DNA of 39,725 nt from Desulfurellales bacterium (GTDB taxonomy: Bacteria > Campylobacterota_A > Desulfurellia > Desulfurellales > Hippeaceae). Under the pieces are notes generated by a model, which searched no databases, was not told where the DNA came from, and was given only the letters and a program-made list of their open reading frames with translations. Both the position numbers and the translations under genes were made by a program. Below, in pieces: positions 1 through 8,480 of this stretch. The stretch's first letter is position 1, and each line of letters begins with the position of its first letter. The DNA lies in the NCBI GenBank assembly GCA_027014115.1, contig JALWEJ010000048.1, positions 1 to 39,725 on the forward strand, in the 5' to 3' direction.

Positions 1-2
1 CA

Positions 3-1055
3 TATAAGTTTAGCAATGAAACATATGCTGTAAATTATAGCATAAACGTTTTAAAAAACAACAAGCCGTCCAATGAATTTTTGTCTATTTATGCCGGTCC
101 TAACTTGGGTGATTTGGAAAAAAGCAGATATTCCCATCTTGGCGCTGTAGCTTTGGTTGACGAAAAAAAAATCAGAAAAGATAAAAAAATTGACCCCAAA
201 GAGGATATTAATTGGATTGCTCTTGAAAGTAAATATTTCTGTTTTGCCTTCTTGCCCGTCAATTCACAAAGGCTGACAGCAGGCTATGCAAATCTAAACG
301 ACAATCATTACATTTATGTTAACCTAACAACACCTACTCAACTTGAGATATACGGCGGACCAAAGAGTAAAGAACAAATTGCTGCCGTTGACCACAACCT
401 TGATAAGATTATACGTTTCGGTATGTTCGGATTTATAGGAGAGCCGCTGCTCAAGGTTATAAACATTCTATATTCAATGGTGGGAAACTATGGAATAGCT
501 ATAATTATTCTTACATTTTTTATAAGACTCTTATTCTATCCTTTAAGTTTTAAATCTTATAAATCAATGAAAGCCATGTCTAAACTTCAACCGCAGCTCA
601 AGGAACTTCAAGTAAAGTATAAAGGCAAACCCGAGCTTTTAAATAAAGCAACAATGGAGTTATATAAAAAGCACAAAGTTAATCCTTTTGGCGGCTGTTT
701 ACCTGTTGTTGTTCAAATACCTGTATTTTTGGCTTTATACAATGTTTTATTAAATGCAATAGAGTTAAGGGGAGCGCCTTTCTATTTCTGGATAACGGAT
801 TTAAGTGCAAAAGACCCTTATTATATACTGCCTATCATTATGGGTTTAACCATGTTTCTGCAGCAAAAACTAACACCATCAACGATGGACCCTAAACAGC
901 AAAAAATAATGATGTTTATGCCGTTGATTTTTACTGTGATGTTTTTGAGTTTCCCTTCAGGGTTGGTTATTTACTGGACAACAAACAACATCTTAACCAT
1001 TCTGCAACAGTTTATTGATTCGAAGATATTGCAAGCAAAAGAGCAAAATGTATGA
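3..1055 (+). CDS. yidC: Membrane protein insertase YidC (C-terminal part, cut by window start)
   Basis: Inserts and folds inner-membrane proteins, alone or with SecYEG. The reading frame is open from the first complete codon at position 3, so the N-terminus lies outside the window; 350 residues are visible. The first ~110 are the end of the periplasmic beta-sandwich domain typical of Gram-negative YidC. The conserved membrane core follows: a helix ending in the groove arginine (TFFIRLLFYP), the cytoplasmic helical hairpin (KLQPQLKELQVKYKG), the NPFGGCLP segment and a final helix with SGLVIYWTTNN. The stop overlaps the mnmE start by 8 bp, so the two are probably cotranscribed and coupled. In many bacteria yidC lies in the rpmH-rnpA-yidC-mnmE origin cluster, which fits the genes that follow. 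No jag gene separates yidC from mnmE. Confidence 0.97.
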   Translation, partial: YKFSNETYAVNYSINVLKNNKPSNEFLSIYAGPNLGDLEKSRYSHLGAVALVDEKKIRKDKKIDPKEDINWIALESKYFCFAFLPVNSQRLTAGYANLNDNHYIYVNLTTPTQLEIYGGPKSKEQIAAVDHNLDKIIRFGMFGFIGEPLLKVINILYSMVGNYGIAIIILTFFIRLLFYPLSFKSYKSMKAMSKLQPQLKELQVKYKGKPELLNKATMELYKKHKVNPFGGCLPVVVQIPVFLALYNVLLNAIELRGAPFYFWITDLSAKDPYYILPIIMGLTMFLQQKLTPSTMDPKQQKIMMFMPLIFTVMFLSFPSGLVIYWTTNNILTILQQFIDSKILQAKEQNV

Positions 1056-2403
1056 TGATGATGTAATTGCTGCCATAGCTACAGGATATGGCGCTTCTGC
1101 TATCGGGATAATAAGGGTCTCGGGCAGAAGCGCTTTTGAAATTTTAAAAAAAATCTTTACACAACAACCTCCTTACAAGCATAGATATTTACACTACGGG
1201 CATATTTTAAACAAAGACAGCTCCATAATCGACGAGGTTTTGGTTTCTGTCTTTGAACAACCGCATTCTTATACTGGTGAGAACTCCTTTGAAATAAACT
1301 GCCACGGTGGTATTTTAGTATTAAACAAAATTCTTCAAAGACTGCTTGAATCAGGTGCAAGATTAGCTCAACCAGGAGAATTTACCAAGAGAGCATTCCT
1401 TAATGGTAAACTCGATTTGTCCCAAGCAGAAGCAGTTGAAAAGATTATTTCATCAAAAACAGAACGTGCATTGAAAATTGCTCAAAGACAGCTTCGTGGT
1501 AGATTTTCTTCAAAACTTGATACCATACGAGAAAAAATTCTTTTTTTAATGGCTGAAAACGAGGTTATAATTGACCATCCCGACGAGGATTTATCTTCAA
1601 TATCTTTTGAAAAAAAAATTGAAACAGTAAGGAACATTCAATCAGAATTAAAAAACATATTAAAAGCCTCAGAACTTGGCAATACTCTTTTTGAAGGCAT
1701 TCTACTTGCAATTGTCGGAAAACCAAATGTGGGAAAATCAAGCCTTCTAAATATACTTACCGGTACAGAGCGTTCAATTGTTACAGAAATACCAGGCACA
1801 ACAAGAGATGTGGTATCTGAAAGTTTTGTAATTGACGGTATTCCGTTTACTATTTTGGATACTGCCGGAATTAGAAAGACAGAGGATGTTGTAGAAAGCA
1901 TTGGAGTACAAAAAAGTGTTGAGGCAATTCATAAGGCGGACATGGTTCTTGCTGTATTTGACGCAACAAAAAAATTAGAAGATGAAGATTTGCATATAAT
2001 TGAACACATAAAAAATACGAATAAAAAAACCTTAGCAGTACTAAATAAAACCGATACACCAAGCTTAATCTGCAAAAGTGATATTCCCTTTGATAATGTT
2101 ATAAATATCTCATGCAAAACAAGAGATGGCCTAGAAAAATTGGAAGATTCTCTTTCTAAATTGAGTCTTGGAGAGATAGAGGATTCTGATATTGTATCCC
2201 TTAATGCAAATCAAAAAGAAAGTATAAAAAACGCTATAGATATATGTGAGCAGCTGATTAAGGACATAGAAAACAATATTGACCCTTCTCTTATCGCTGT
2301 TGATCTCATTGGTTTGACAGATTATCTTGACGAGATAGTTGGTAAAATTACAAATGAAGACATGCTTGATGTCATGTTTAAAAATTTTTGCATAGGCAAA
2401 TAA
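1048..2403 (+). CDS. mnmE: tRNA modification GTPase MnmE
   Basis: With MnmG it builds the 5-carboxymethylaminomethyl group on wobble uridine 34 of certain tRNAs, in the cytoplasm. The 451-residue protein has the N-terminal tetrahydrofolate-binding domain (IIRVSG near residue 20), a helical domain, and an inserted G domain with G1 GKPNVGKSS, G2 TTRD, G3 DTAG and G4 NKTD. It ends in the family's invariant CIGK, whose cysteine is required for modification. A longer frame opens at 1015 but would overlap yidC by 41 bp; ATG 1048 gives the usual MnmE start (few residues, then AIATGYGASAIGIIRVSG) with an 8-bp overlap. mnmG follows after 31 bp that hold a parS palindrome. Confidence 0.97.
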   Translation: MYDDDVIAAIATGYGASAIGIIRVSGRSAFEILKKIFTQQPPYKHRYLHYGHILNKDSSIIDEVLVSVFEQPHSYTGENSFEINCHGGILVLNKILQRLLESGARLAQPGEFTKRAFLNGKLDLSQAEAVEKIISSKTERALKIAQRQLRGRFSSKLDTIREKILFLMAENEVIIDHPDEDLSSISFEKKIETVRNIQSELKNILKASELGNTLFEGILLAIVGKPNVGKSSLLNILTGTERSIVTEIPGTTRDVVSESFVIDGIPFTILDTAGIRKTEDVVESIGVQKSVEAIHKADMVLAVFDATKKLEDEDLHIIEHIKNTNKKTLAVLNKTDTPSLICKSDIPFDNVINISCKTRDGLEKLEDSLSKLSLGEIEDSDIVSLNANQKESIKNAIDICEQLIKDIENNIDPSLIAVDLIGLTDYLDEIVGKITNEDMLDVMFKNFCIGK

Positions 2404-2406
2404 AAA

Positions 2407-2422
2407 TGTTTCACGTGAAACA
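2407..2422. other. parS centromere site (ParB-binding palindrome)
   Basis: The 16 bases TGTTTCACGTGAAACA are a perfect palindrome and match the classic chromosomal parS sequence bound by ParB/Spo0J. The site lies between the mnmE stop and the mnmG ribosome-binding site. parS sites cluster near oriC, and the neighbouring yidC-mnmE-mnmG-rsmG genes are typical origin neighbours, so the context supports the call. No parA or parB gene is present in the window. Confidence 0.9.
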
Positions 2423-2434
2423 CGGAGTGAAATT

Positions 2435-4324
2435 ATGATTTATCCAAAAAAATACGATGTAGTTGTGATTGGTGGTGGTCATGCAGGATGTGAAGCGGCA
2501 TTAATATCATCAAGACTTGGTGTAAATACACTAATGCTGACCATAGCTTTGGATTCTATCGGAGCAATGAGCTGCAATCCTGCAATAGGAGGGCTTGCCA
2601 AAGGGCACCTTGTTAAAGAGGTAGATGTATTTGGTGGGGAAATGGCAAGAAATATAGATGAAACAGGACTACAGTTTAAAATTTTAAACAAAAGCAAAGG
2701 TCCAGCTGTCTGGTCTTCCAGGGCACAAGCAGACATGACGGCATACAAGCTTCGAATGAAATACATTTTGGAACAGCAGAAAAATCTTGACATAAAACAG
2801 GAAACCGTTGACGAAATTATAGCAGAAGACAATAAAATCATTGGTGTAAAAACCAATATCGGAAACGAATATCTTTGTGATTCAGTTGTGGTAACAACAG
2901 GAACATTCATGAAAGGTAAAATATTCATAGGATTAAATGAATACGAAGCCGGTAGAGCATGGGAGCCTCCATCAAAAAAACTATCAGACAGCTTAAGAGA
3001 GTTGGGATTGAGAGTTGGAAGACTTAAAACAGGCACAACTCCAAGGCTTGATGCAAGAACAATAGATTTTGACTCACTCAAATTACAACCGGGGGATGAC
3101 GAACCAGTTCCATTTTCATTTAAAACAACAAACTTCAACAGACCCAATATACCCTGTTATCTGGCACACACAAACGAAAAAACACATAAAATTATTTTGC
3201 AAAACTTAGACCAATCTCCACTGTACAGCGGAATGGTTGAATCGATGGGACCAAGATACTGTCCATCAATAGAAGATAAGGTTGTTAAGTTCTTTGAGAA
3301 AAAGCAACATCAAATATTCCTAGAACCTCAAGATGAACACTCAACAGAGATATATGCAGACGGACTACACACATCATTGGGATATGAAGTGCAGCTCAAA
3401 TTTTTAAGGAGCATGAAAGGTTTGGAAGAGGTCGAAATTATGAGACCCGGCTATGCAATAGAATATGATTTTGTTGACCCTACTCAACTAAAACATACCC
3501 TTGAAACAAAAAAAATAAAAGGGTTGTTTCTTGCAGGACAGATTAACGGAACAAGCGGCTATGAAGAAGCGGCTGCTCAGGGCATAATAGCCGGCATAAA
3601 TGCAGCATTTCAAATGCAAAAAAAGAAACTGTTTACAGTCGGAAGAGACGAAGCATACACAGGTGTTCTAATAGATGACCTTGTAACAAAGGGAACAAAA
3701 GAACCATACAGAATGTTTACATCAAGAGCCGAATACCGACTCATTCTCAGGGAGGACAACACTCAGCTAAGATTAGCAGAAAAAGCATTCAAGGCAGGCT
3801 TAATGAATAAAGAGCACTATGAAATGGTTATGGAGCAAAAAGCAAAAATTCAAGAAATGGTAAAAAAATTAAAAACAACATATATTTTCCCAAATGACGA
3901 CACAAATAAAAAGCTGCAGGCTCTCGGCACAAAAATCATTAAAACAAAAACAGACTTGGCAAAGATGTTAAGGCGAACGGAAATAAACTATGAAAACTTA
4001 ATAGAATTAAATCCCAACTTAGAAAAACTCGAACCGTTCATCAAACAAGAGGTAGAAATAGATTTAAAATACGAAGGATACTTAAATCTACAAAAACAGC
4101 AAATAGAAAAATTCAAGAAATATGAAGAATTAAAGATTCCGTCAGATTTTGACTATAATGTTGTGGGTGGTTTATCAAACGAGGTTAGGGGAAAGTTAAT
4201 GGAAATAAAACCATCATCAATAGGTCAAGCAATCAGAATTCCAGGGGTAACGCCCGCTGCAATATCCATAATTGTAGTACACCTAAAGAAAAGTAATGAC
4301 AAAAGATATAAAAGCACAGCTTAA
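2435..4324 (+). CDS. mnmG: tRNA uridine-34 carboxymethylaminomethyl synthase, FAD subunit MnmG (GidA)
   Basis: FAD- and NADH-dependent partner of MnmE in wobble-uridine modification. The 629 residues match the long form of the family. The N-terminal dinucleotide-binding motif is VIGGGHAGCEAA; conserved blocks include SCNPAIGGLAKGHLVKEVD, GTFMKGKIFIG, RLKTGTTPRLD, GYEEAAAQGIIAGINAA and the signature TSRAEYRLILREDN. The C-terminal helical domain that contacts MnmE ends in GVTPAAISIIVVHLKK. ATG 2435 follows a GGAGTGA-type ribosome-binding site that sits just after the parS palindrome. The 3' end overlaps rsmG by 29 bp. Confidence 0.97.
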   Translation: MIYPKKYDVVVIGGGHAGCEAALISSRLGVNTLMLTIALDSIGAMSCNPAIGGLAKGHLVKEVDVFGGEMARNIDETGLQFKILNKSKGPAVWSSRAQADMTAYKLRMKYILEQQKNLDIKQETVDEIIAEDNKIIGVKTNIGNEYLCDSVVVTTGTFMKGKIFIGLNEYEAGRAWEPPSKKLSDSLRELGLRVGRLKTGTTPRLDARTIDFDSLKLQPGDDEPVPFSFKTTNFNRPNIPCYLAHTNEKTHKIILQNLDQSPLYSGMVESMGPRYCPSIEDKVVKFFEKKQHQIFLEPQDEHSTEIYADGLHTSLGYEVQLKFLRSMKGLEEVEIMRPGYAIEYDFVDPTQLKHTLETKKIKGLFLAGQINGTSGYEEAAAQGIIAGINAAFQMQKKKLFTVGRDEAYTGVLIDDLVTKGTKEPYRMFTSRAEYRLILREDNTQLRLAEKAFKAGLMNKEHYEMVMEQKAKIQEMVKKLKTTYIFPNDDTNKKLQALGTKIIKTKTDLAKMLRRTEINYENLIELNPNLEKLEPFIKQEVEIDLKYEGYLNLQKQQIEKFKKYEELKIPSDFDYNVVGGLSNEVRGKLMEIKPSSIGQAIRIPGVTPAAISIIVVHLKKSNDKRYKSTA

Positions 4325-4880
4325 TAAAAGTTTTGATGAGCTAAACCTTCAAGCAAAAAATGTAGAATATTTTGAAGAATATATTAAAATACTTCTTTTA
4401 TGGAATAAAAAAATAAACCTGATATCCAAAAAAGAAGAAAATATAGTACAAAATTTAATTGCACCATCTCTTCTTTTTTTTAAACACTTCACATTAGACA
4501 ACTACAACATAATAGATTTGGGTTCTGGATCAGGCATTCCGGCTGTAGTATTAAAGATATACAAACCATCTCTTAACATTACAATGGTTGATGCAAATTA
4601 TAAAAAAACAACATTTTTGCAGTATATCTGTAGAAAATTAAATTTAGACTGCAAAATTATCAACAACACTTTTGAAGCAATAAATAAAAATATCATGCAA
4701 TACAATATTACAACAACAAGGGGCGTAAATATAGACACAAAACTATTGGGGATAATAAAACAAAATATCCAGAGCAGATGGCTTGTTTATTTTACATCTC
4801 CAAACATCCATCTGCCTCTGAATATACAAAAAGAATTAAGATTAAGTTTGACTGCAATGAAGATATACAACCTATTATAA
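4296..4880 (+). CDS. rsmG: 16S rRNA (guanine-527-N7)-methyltransferase RsmG (GidB)
   Basis: Methylates G527 of 16S rRNA with S-adenosylmethionine. The 194-residue protein is slightly shorter than E. coli RsmG. The N-terminal helical part carries LLLWNKKINLIS, the usual RsmG signature, and the SAM-binding motif I is IIDLGSGSGIP. A TTRGVN segment lies where the family usually has SRA. The start lies inside mnmG with only a weak AAGAAAAG ribosome-binding site, implying translational coupling. In many bacteria parA-parB follow; here the gene ends 6 bp inside a convergent regulator instead. The C-terminus diverges from the family. Confidence 0.93.
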   Translation: MTKDIKAQLNKSFDELNLQAKNVEYFEEYIKILLLWNKKINLISKKEENIVQNLIAPSLLFFKHFTLDNYNIIDLGSGSGIPAVVLKIYKPSLNITMVDANYKKTTFLQYICRKLNLDCKIINNTFEAINKNIMQYNITTTRGVNIDTKLLGIIKQNIQSRWLVYFTSPNIHLPLNIQKELRLSLTAMKIYNLL

Positions 4881-5417
4881 AACAGGAGGGCTAACAACCC
4901 ATATTGTCTCAACATCTACATCTCCAGCATTTTTATAAGAATGGGGTAGTGTGCTGGCAAAATAAAAACTATCACCCGGCTCAAGAATTCTAACTTGATC
5001 GCCAACTTTTAATTCAAGCTTGCCTTTTAAAATATATCCGAACTCTTCGCCTACATGCCTATGATCTTTTGCAGAACCACAACCAACAGGCACAACTTTA
5101 TAAAGCGGTTCCATTGCTTTATTGGAAATTTTAGATACCAACAACTCGGCAAAAATATGACTGCCGGGGTAAATGATTTGAGTCCTTTCTTCTTTGGACA
5201 AAAAAATCTTATCTTGATTCTGCTCATCACTCAATAAATCTCTGACTTGAACATCAAGTGCAGTGGCAATTTTTTTTAAAACACTTATCGAGGGCACAGC
5301 CTTCCCAGTTTCTATTTGGGATACATAAGCATCTGTACACCCAACTCTTTCAGCAAGAGCCTTAAGTGTTAAACCCAGCTTCTTCCTTTTTGACTTAACC
5401 TTCTCTGACATTTCCAT
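4875..5417 (-). CDS. XRE-family transcriptional regulator with C-terminal cupin domain
   Basis: Two-domain regulator of 180 residues. Residues ~5-60 form a helix-turn-helix of the Cro/XRE type (LGLTLKALAERVGCTDAYVS then QIETGKAVPSI). Residues ~110-178 form a small beta-barrel cupin (GEEFGYILKGKLELKVGDQV, LEPGDSFYFASTLPHSYKNAG), which in this family senses a small ligand. ATG 5417 follows a GGAGG ribosome-binding site. The gene converges on rsmG with a 6-bp overlap and lies directly downstream of the acetate permease on the same strand, separated by a terminator that overlaps its promoter. Regulation of the neighbouring permease is plausible but inferred only from position. The ligand is unknown. 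Confidence 0.9.
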   Translation of the reverse strand: MEMSEKVKSKRKKLGLTLKALAERVGCTDAYVSQIETGKAVPSISVLKKIATALDVQVRDLLSDEQNQDKIFLSKEERTQIIYPGSHIFAELLVSKISNKAMEPLYKVVPVGCGSAKDHRHVGEEFGYILKGKLELKVGDQVRILEPGDSFYFASTLPHSYKNAGDVDVETIWVVSPPVL

Positions 5418-5458
5418 CTTTCAAATTCCTCCAAAGAGCTAATTAAGTTAGACTCATA

Positions 5459-5487
5459 AGCATAAAAAAACAGGAGGACAAAGTCAA
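5459..5487 (-). promoter_or_regulatory. Predicted sigma-70 promoter of the XRE-cupin gene
   Basis: On the minus strand a TTGACT -35 (5482-5487) and a TATGCT -10 (5459-5464) are separated by exactly 17 bp. Transcription would start near 5452, giving a leader of about 35 nt with a GGAGG site before ATG 5417. The -35 hexamer lies in the loop of the upstream gene's terminator and the spacer contains the terminator's descending arm and T-tract. Confidence 0.6.
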
Positions 5488-5496
5488 GCCCTCCTG
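5464..5496 (-). terminator. Rho-independent terminator of the acetate permease gene
   Basis: A 7-bp perfect GC-rich stem (CAGGAGG at 5471-5477 pairing with CCTCCTG at 5490-5496), loop of 12 nt, is followed on the minus strand by seven T residues. It lies 27 bp after the permease stop codon. It overlaps the promoter of the next gene. Confidence 0.88.
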
Positions 5497-5522
5497 CTAT
5501 TTTCTACCTACAAATCTACTAA

Positions 5523-6077
5523 TTAATCACTCACAACATCAAACTGAGCAGAAATACCCTCATACATACCATACCATGCTGCAAGAGCTGTCAAGATACC
5601 TTCATACCCAGCAAATGTTTTGATTGCTGTACTTCCAGTATAGTGAGCTATAACGAGAAGTATGAATAGAATTTCCAATAAAACAAATATGACAATGACC
5701 GTCGTGTGCCCGCTTTTTAAAATCAACAAAGTCATAATTGTTGTAAAAATTGTCCATGCTATTAGCGTAATACCCAATGCAGGCCCTAAAGCAGCAGCAG
5801 AAACCAATCCAAGTTTATGGAAATAAACCAAAGAAGCCAAAGCAATCCAAAATGCGCCGTATGAGCCAAAGGCAGTCATACCGAATGTGTTGCCGGTTCT
5901 CATTTCAAGAACACCTGCAATTAACTGAGCCAAGCCACCATAGAATAATCCGAGTGGCAAAGCTGCATCAAGAGCTGCCGGAACCAATCCAGCATTGTGA
6001 ACATTAAGCACAAAAGTTGTCAAAGCAAATCCACCAAGACCTAAAGGACCTGGATTACCCAACTTAACCTCAGCCAT
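5523..6077 (-). CDS. satP: Acetate/succinate permease, GPR1/FUN34/YaaH (SatP) family
   Basis: Inner-membrane transporter for acetate and related monocarboxylates. The 184-residue protein has the family signature near the N-terminus ([15 protein letters not shown], the NPAPLGL-type motif) followed by about six hydrophobic helices. A longer frame opens at 6164, but ATG 6077 has a strong GGAGGTG ribosome-binding site and places the signature close to the N-terminus as usual. A promoter lies just upstream and a terminator downstream, so it is probably monocistronic. With PEP synthase and succinyl-CoA synthetase in the same window it fits acetate use through the TCA cycle and gluconeogenesis. Substrate choice among small acids cannot be told from sequence. 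Confidence 0.9.
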   Translation of the reverse strand: MAEVKLGNPGPLGLGGFALTTFVLNVHNAGLVPAALDAALPLGLFYGGLAQLIAGVLEMRTGNTFGMTAFGSYGAFWIALASLVYFHKLGLVSAAALGPALGITLIAWTIFTTIMTLLILKSGHTTVIVIFVLLEILFILLVIAHYTGSTAIKTFAGYEGILTALAAWYGMYEGISAQFDVVSD

Positions 6078-6136
6078 AAAAACACCTCCACTAAAAAAAA
6101 TAATAAACATAAACCCACATTTAATGATTTGTAAGT

Positions 6137-6164
6137 ATTTTATAATATTTTTTCTAAAAGTCAA
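6137..6164 (-). promoter_or_regulatory. Predicted sigma-70 promoter of the acetate permease gene
   Basis: Minus-strand TTGACT (6159-6164) and TAAAAT (6137-6142) are separated by 16 bp. The start site would be near 6130, about 50 nt before ATG 6077. The region is AT-rich, so chance matches are possible. Confidence 0.45.
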
Positions 6165-6347
6165 GTAAAAATTAATTTTGAGTTAAATAAGATATTAGTA
6201 TGACTAATTATTAAGTAAAATAATTTTTATCACAATAGACAAAGACTCAAAAACGGTAAGCTATCAAGAATTTCTTAAAACATACTTTATTGCATTTATA
6301 TAATATATATGCTCAATGGATTTATTGTTCAGTATAGATAAAAACTA

Positions 6348-6653
6348 TTATTCACCCATAAGACGTTTTTTAGAATCCTCACTCATCATATTAGGATTCC
6401 ATGGCGGATCCCAAACAATATCAATAATTACATCAGATGCCCCAATTTCTTCTAAGCGTTGTGTTATATCCTCCTGTATAGGAACATTCAAAGGACATCC
6501 AGGGGTAGTAAGAGTCATGACAACCTTTACTCTATTATCATCATCAATATCAACAGCATATACAAACCCCAAACTTATTATATCCATGCCAATTTCAGGG
6601 TCTATGACATTATATAAAGCATCAATAACATCCTTTTTGCTGAGTTTAGCCAT
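6348..6653 (-). CDS. DUF59 / MIP18-family protein (SufT/PaaD-like, Fe-S assembly type)
   Basis: A 101-residue protein of the DUF59 family. Conserved parts are the start VIDALYNVIDPEIGMDIISL, the central LTTPGCPLNVPI with the reactive cysteine, and the WDPPWNPNMMSEDSKKRL tail. Family members include SufT and PaaD, which help mature iron-sulfur proteins. The start codon overlaps the stop of the upstream gene (TAATG), implying coupled translation as the last gene of the run from ppsA or tldD. No suf or isc genes are nearby, so the client protein is unknown. Confidence 0.92.
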   Translation of the reverse strand: MAKLSKKDVIDALYNVIDPEIGMDIISLGFVYAVDIDDDNRVKVVMTLTTPGCPLNVPIQEDITQRLEEIGASDVIIDIVWDPPWNPNMMSEDSKKRLMGE

Positions 6654-7045
6654 TATATATACTCCTTTTTTGTTAATCTAAAATTCAAAACATTCTCACC
6701 CTTTTTCACAGAGGTCTGTGTTTTTTTAATAGATTTTCTCTTAAGAGATTTTACTATAGAAGAGTTTTCTTTGAGAAATTTAATGGTCATAATATTATCT
6801 ATATTCATAATCAGCATACTGCTTTTATACAATGATTCTTTTGTATCAAGGGGGTAAACCTCAAGTTTTTCATTATTCTCTTCACATTTATGAACATTTT
6901 CAAGTCTCAAACCCATATATGCCTGCTCTTCCAAGAAAAGCATAAAATTTTCTTCCTCTTCCTCTTTGTAGATTGTATCAATTGAACCTATATAGCATTC
7001 GCCATTGACCAAATCTACTCTCACCCACATGTTATTATTCATCAT
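6653..7045 (-). CDS. Small protein of unknown function, possible Sm-like fold
   Basis: I do not recognise this 130-residue protein. The frame opens at a TTG (7054) overlapping the gatA stop, but GAGG lies just upstream of tandem ATG codons at 7045 and 7042, so one of these is the likelier start. The N-terminal WVRVDLVNGECYIGSID and a later NIDNIMTIKFL resemble the two halves of an Sm/LSm motif with a long acidic insertion (KEEEEEN) between; this is a visual impression only. The C-terminus is lysine-rich (KSLKRKSIKKTQTSVKKG), compatible with RNA or acidic-partner binding. It sits between gatA and the DUF59 gene with 1-bp overlap to the latter, so it is cotranscribed with both. Confidence 0.75.
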   Translation of the reverse strand: MMNNNMWVRVDLVNGECYIGSIDTIYKEEEEENFMLFLEEQAYMGLRLENVHKCEENNEKLEVYPLDTKESLYKSSMLIMNIDNIMTIKFLKENSSIVKSLKRKSIKKTQTSVKKGENVLNFRLTKKEYI

Positions 7046-7050
7046 AAACC

Positions 7051-8469
7051 TCAATCCAAAGGCAATTTATCTAACAGATTAAACTCTTTTTCAAAAGCCG
7101 ATGCAGCTTTGAAAATATTATCCTCTCTAAATACATCGGACATAATTTGCAAACCCAAAGGCAGATTGCTATCTGATACACCGCAAGGAATACTAATGGC
7201 GGGGATTGCAGCCAAGTTTGCCGGGATTGTGAAAATATCAGACAGATACATCTGTAAAGGGTTATTGGATTTTTCTCCTATTTCGAAAGCCTCTGTTGGC
7301 GTAGTCGGCGATATGATAACATCAAAATCTTTAAAGAGATTATCAAAATCCTGCTTAATCAAGCCTCTCAATTTCTGAGCTTTAAGGTAATAAGCATCAT
7401 AGTAGCCGCTTGATAAAACATAAGTTCCAAGCATTATTCGTCTTTTTACCTCATCACCAAAACCCTTAGAACGTGTTTTTATATACATCTGTTTCAAATC
7501 ATCAAACACATCAGCTCTAATTCCGTATTTTACACCATCGTAACGCTCAAGATTGCTTGATGCTTCAGCCGGTGCAATAATATAATAATCAGAAACAGCA
7601 TATTTAGCATTAGGTAAATCTACACTTCTAACATTGCATCCCAACCGTTTGAATATATCTATGCTATCATCCATAGACCTTTGAACATCTCTTGAGCAAT
7701 CTTTAAACACCTTATCATAAACACCCACTTTTAAACCTGAAATATCGTTATTTAGATACTGCATAAAATCATCAACATCAACATTGGCGCTAGTTGAGTC
7801 TCTTTCATCCTTTCCAGATATAATATTCATTAAAATAGCTGCATCTTCAACAGTCTTTGTAATAGGACCAATCTGGTCAAGACTGGATGCAAAAGCAACA
7901 AGGCCATACCTCGATACCCTACCATAGGTAGGCTTTAATCCGACAACACCACAAAGGGCAGCAGGCTGTCTTATCGAACCACCCGTATCAGACCCTACTG
8001 CACAAACTGCTTCTCCTGATGCAACCGCTGCTGTGCTTCCACCACTTGAACCTCCTGGAATTTTAGACAAATCCCAAGGGTTGTGCGTAGTACCAAAGTA
8101 AGATGTCTCTGTTGACGAACCCATTGCAAACTCATCCAAATTTGTCTTTCCTATAAAAGATGCACCTTCATTTTTTAATTTCGATACGGCTGTAGCATCA
8201 AATATAGCCGTATAATTTTCTAATATTTTTGATGAGCAAGTTGTCCTCTTTCCTTTTATGTGCATATTATCCTTTACGGCAACAGGGATGCCTTTAAGTA
8301 ATCCGCCGTTATCATTTGGTTCAAGTTCTTCAAAAACCGTCACATAGGCATTGATGTCTCGATCTTTGGTTCTGATTCTATCCAAAACAGATTCATAAAT
8401 TTCTTTTGCAGTTATTTCGTTTTTATCAATCAACTCAATCAAATCTTTCAAACTTTTTTTATACAACAC
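7051..8469 (-). CDS. gatA: Glutamyl/aspartyl-tRNA(Gln/Asn) amidotransferase subunit A
   Basis: Amidase subunit of GatCAB, which converts Glu-tRNA(Gln) and often Asp-tRNA(Asn) to the amidated forms using glutamine-derived ammonia. The 472 residues carry the amidase-signature catalytic triad: Lys in GIPVAVKDNM, cis-Ser in PGGSSGGSTAAVASG, and the nucleophile Ser in GSDTGGSIRQPAA. GTG 8469 is chosen because AAGGAGA lies 8 nt upstream and the family starts here. gatC is immediately upstream (11-bp gap). gatB is not in the window, as is common when the subunits are split. Confidence 0.97.
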   Translation of the reverse strand: MLYKKSLKDLIELIDKNEITAKEIYESVLDRIRTKDRDINAYVTVFEELEPNDNGGLLKGIPVAVKDNMHIKGKRTTCSSKILENYTAIFDATAVSKLKNEGASFIGKTNLDEFAMGSSTETSYFGTTHNPWDLSKIPGGSSGGSTAAVASGEAVCAVGSDTGGSIRQPAALCGVVGLKPTYGRVSRYGLVAFASSLDQIGPITKTVEDAAILMNIISGKDERDSTSANVDVDDFMQYLNNDISGLKVGVYDKVFKDCSRDVQRSMDDSIDIFKRLGCNVRSVDLPNAKYAVSDYYIIAPAEASSNLERYDGVKYGIRADVFDDLKQMYIKTRSKGFGDEVKRRIMLGTYVLSSGYYDAYYLKAQKLRGLIKQDFDNLFKDFDVIISPTTPTEAFEIGEKSNNPLQMYLSDIFTIPANLAAIPAISIPCGVSDSNLPLGLQIMSDVFREDNIFKAASAFEKEFNLLDKLPLD

Positions 8470-8480
8470 GGTGCATCTCC

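Noticed and set aside
2479-3147. 222-codon open frame antisense to mnmG
   Set aside because: It lies wholly opposite a well-conserved gene, has no ribosome-binding site of note and no recognisable domain; a shadow of the codon use of mnmG.
6166-6347. Possible gene or terminator between the acetate permease promoter and the DUF59 gene
   Set aside because: The stretch is AT-rich with no open frame carrying a ribosome-binding site and no GC-rich stem with a T-tract; I see nothing else in it.
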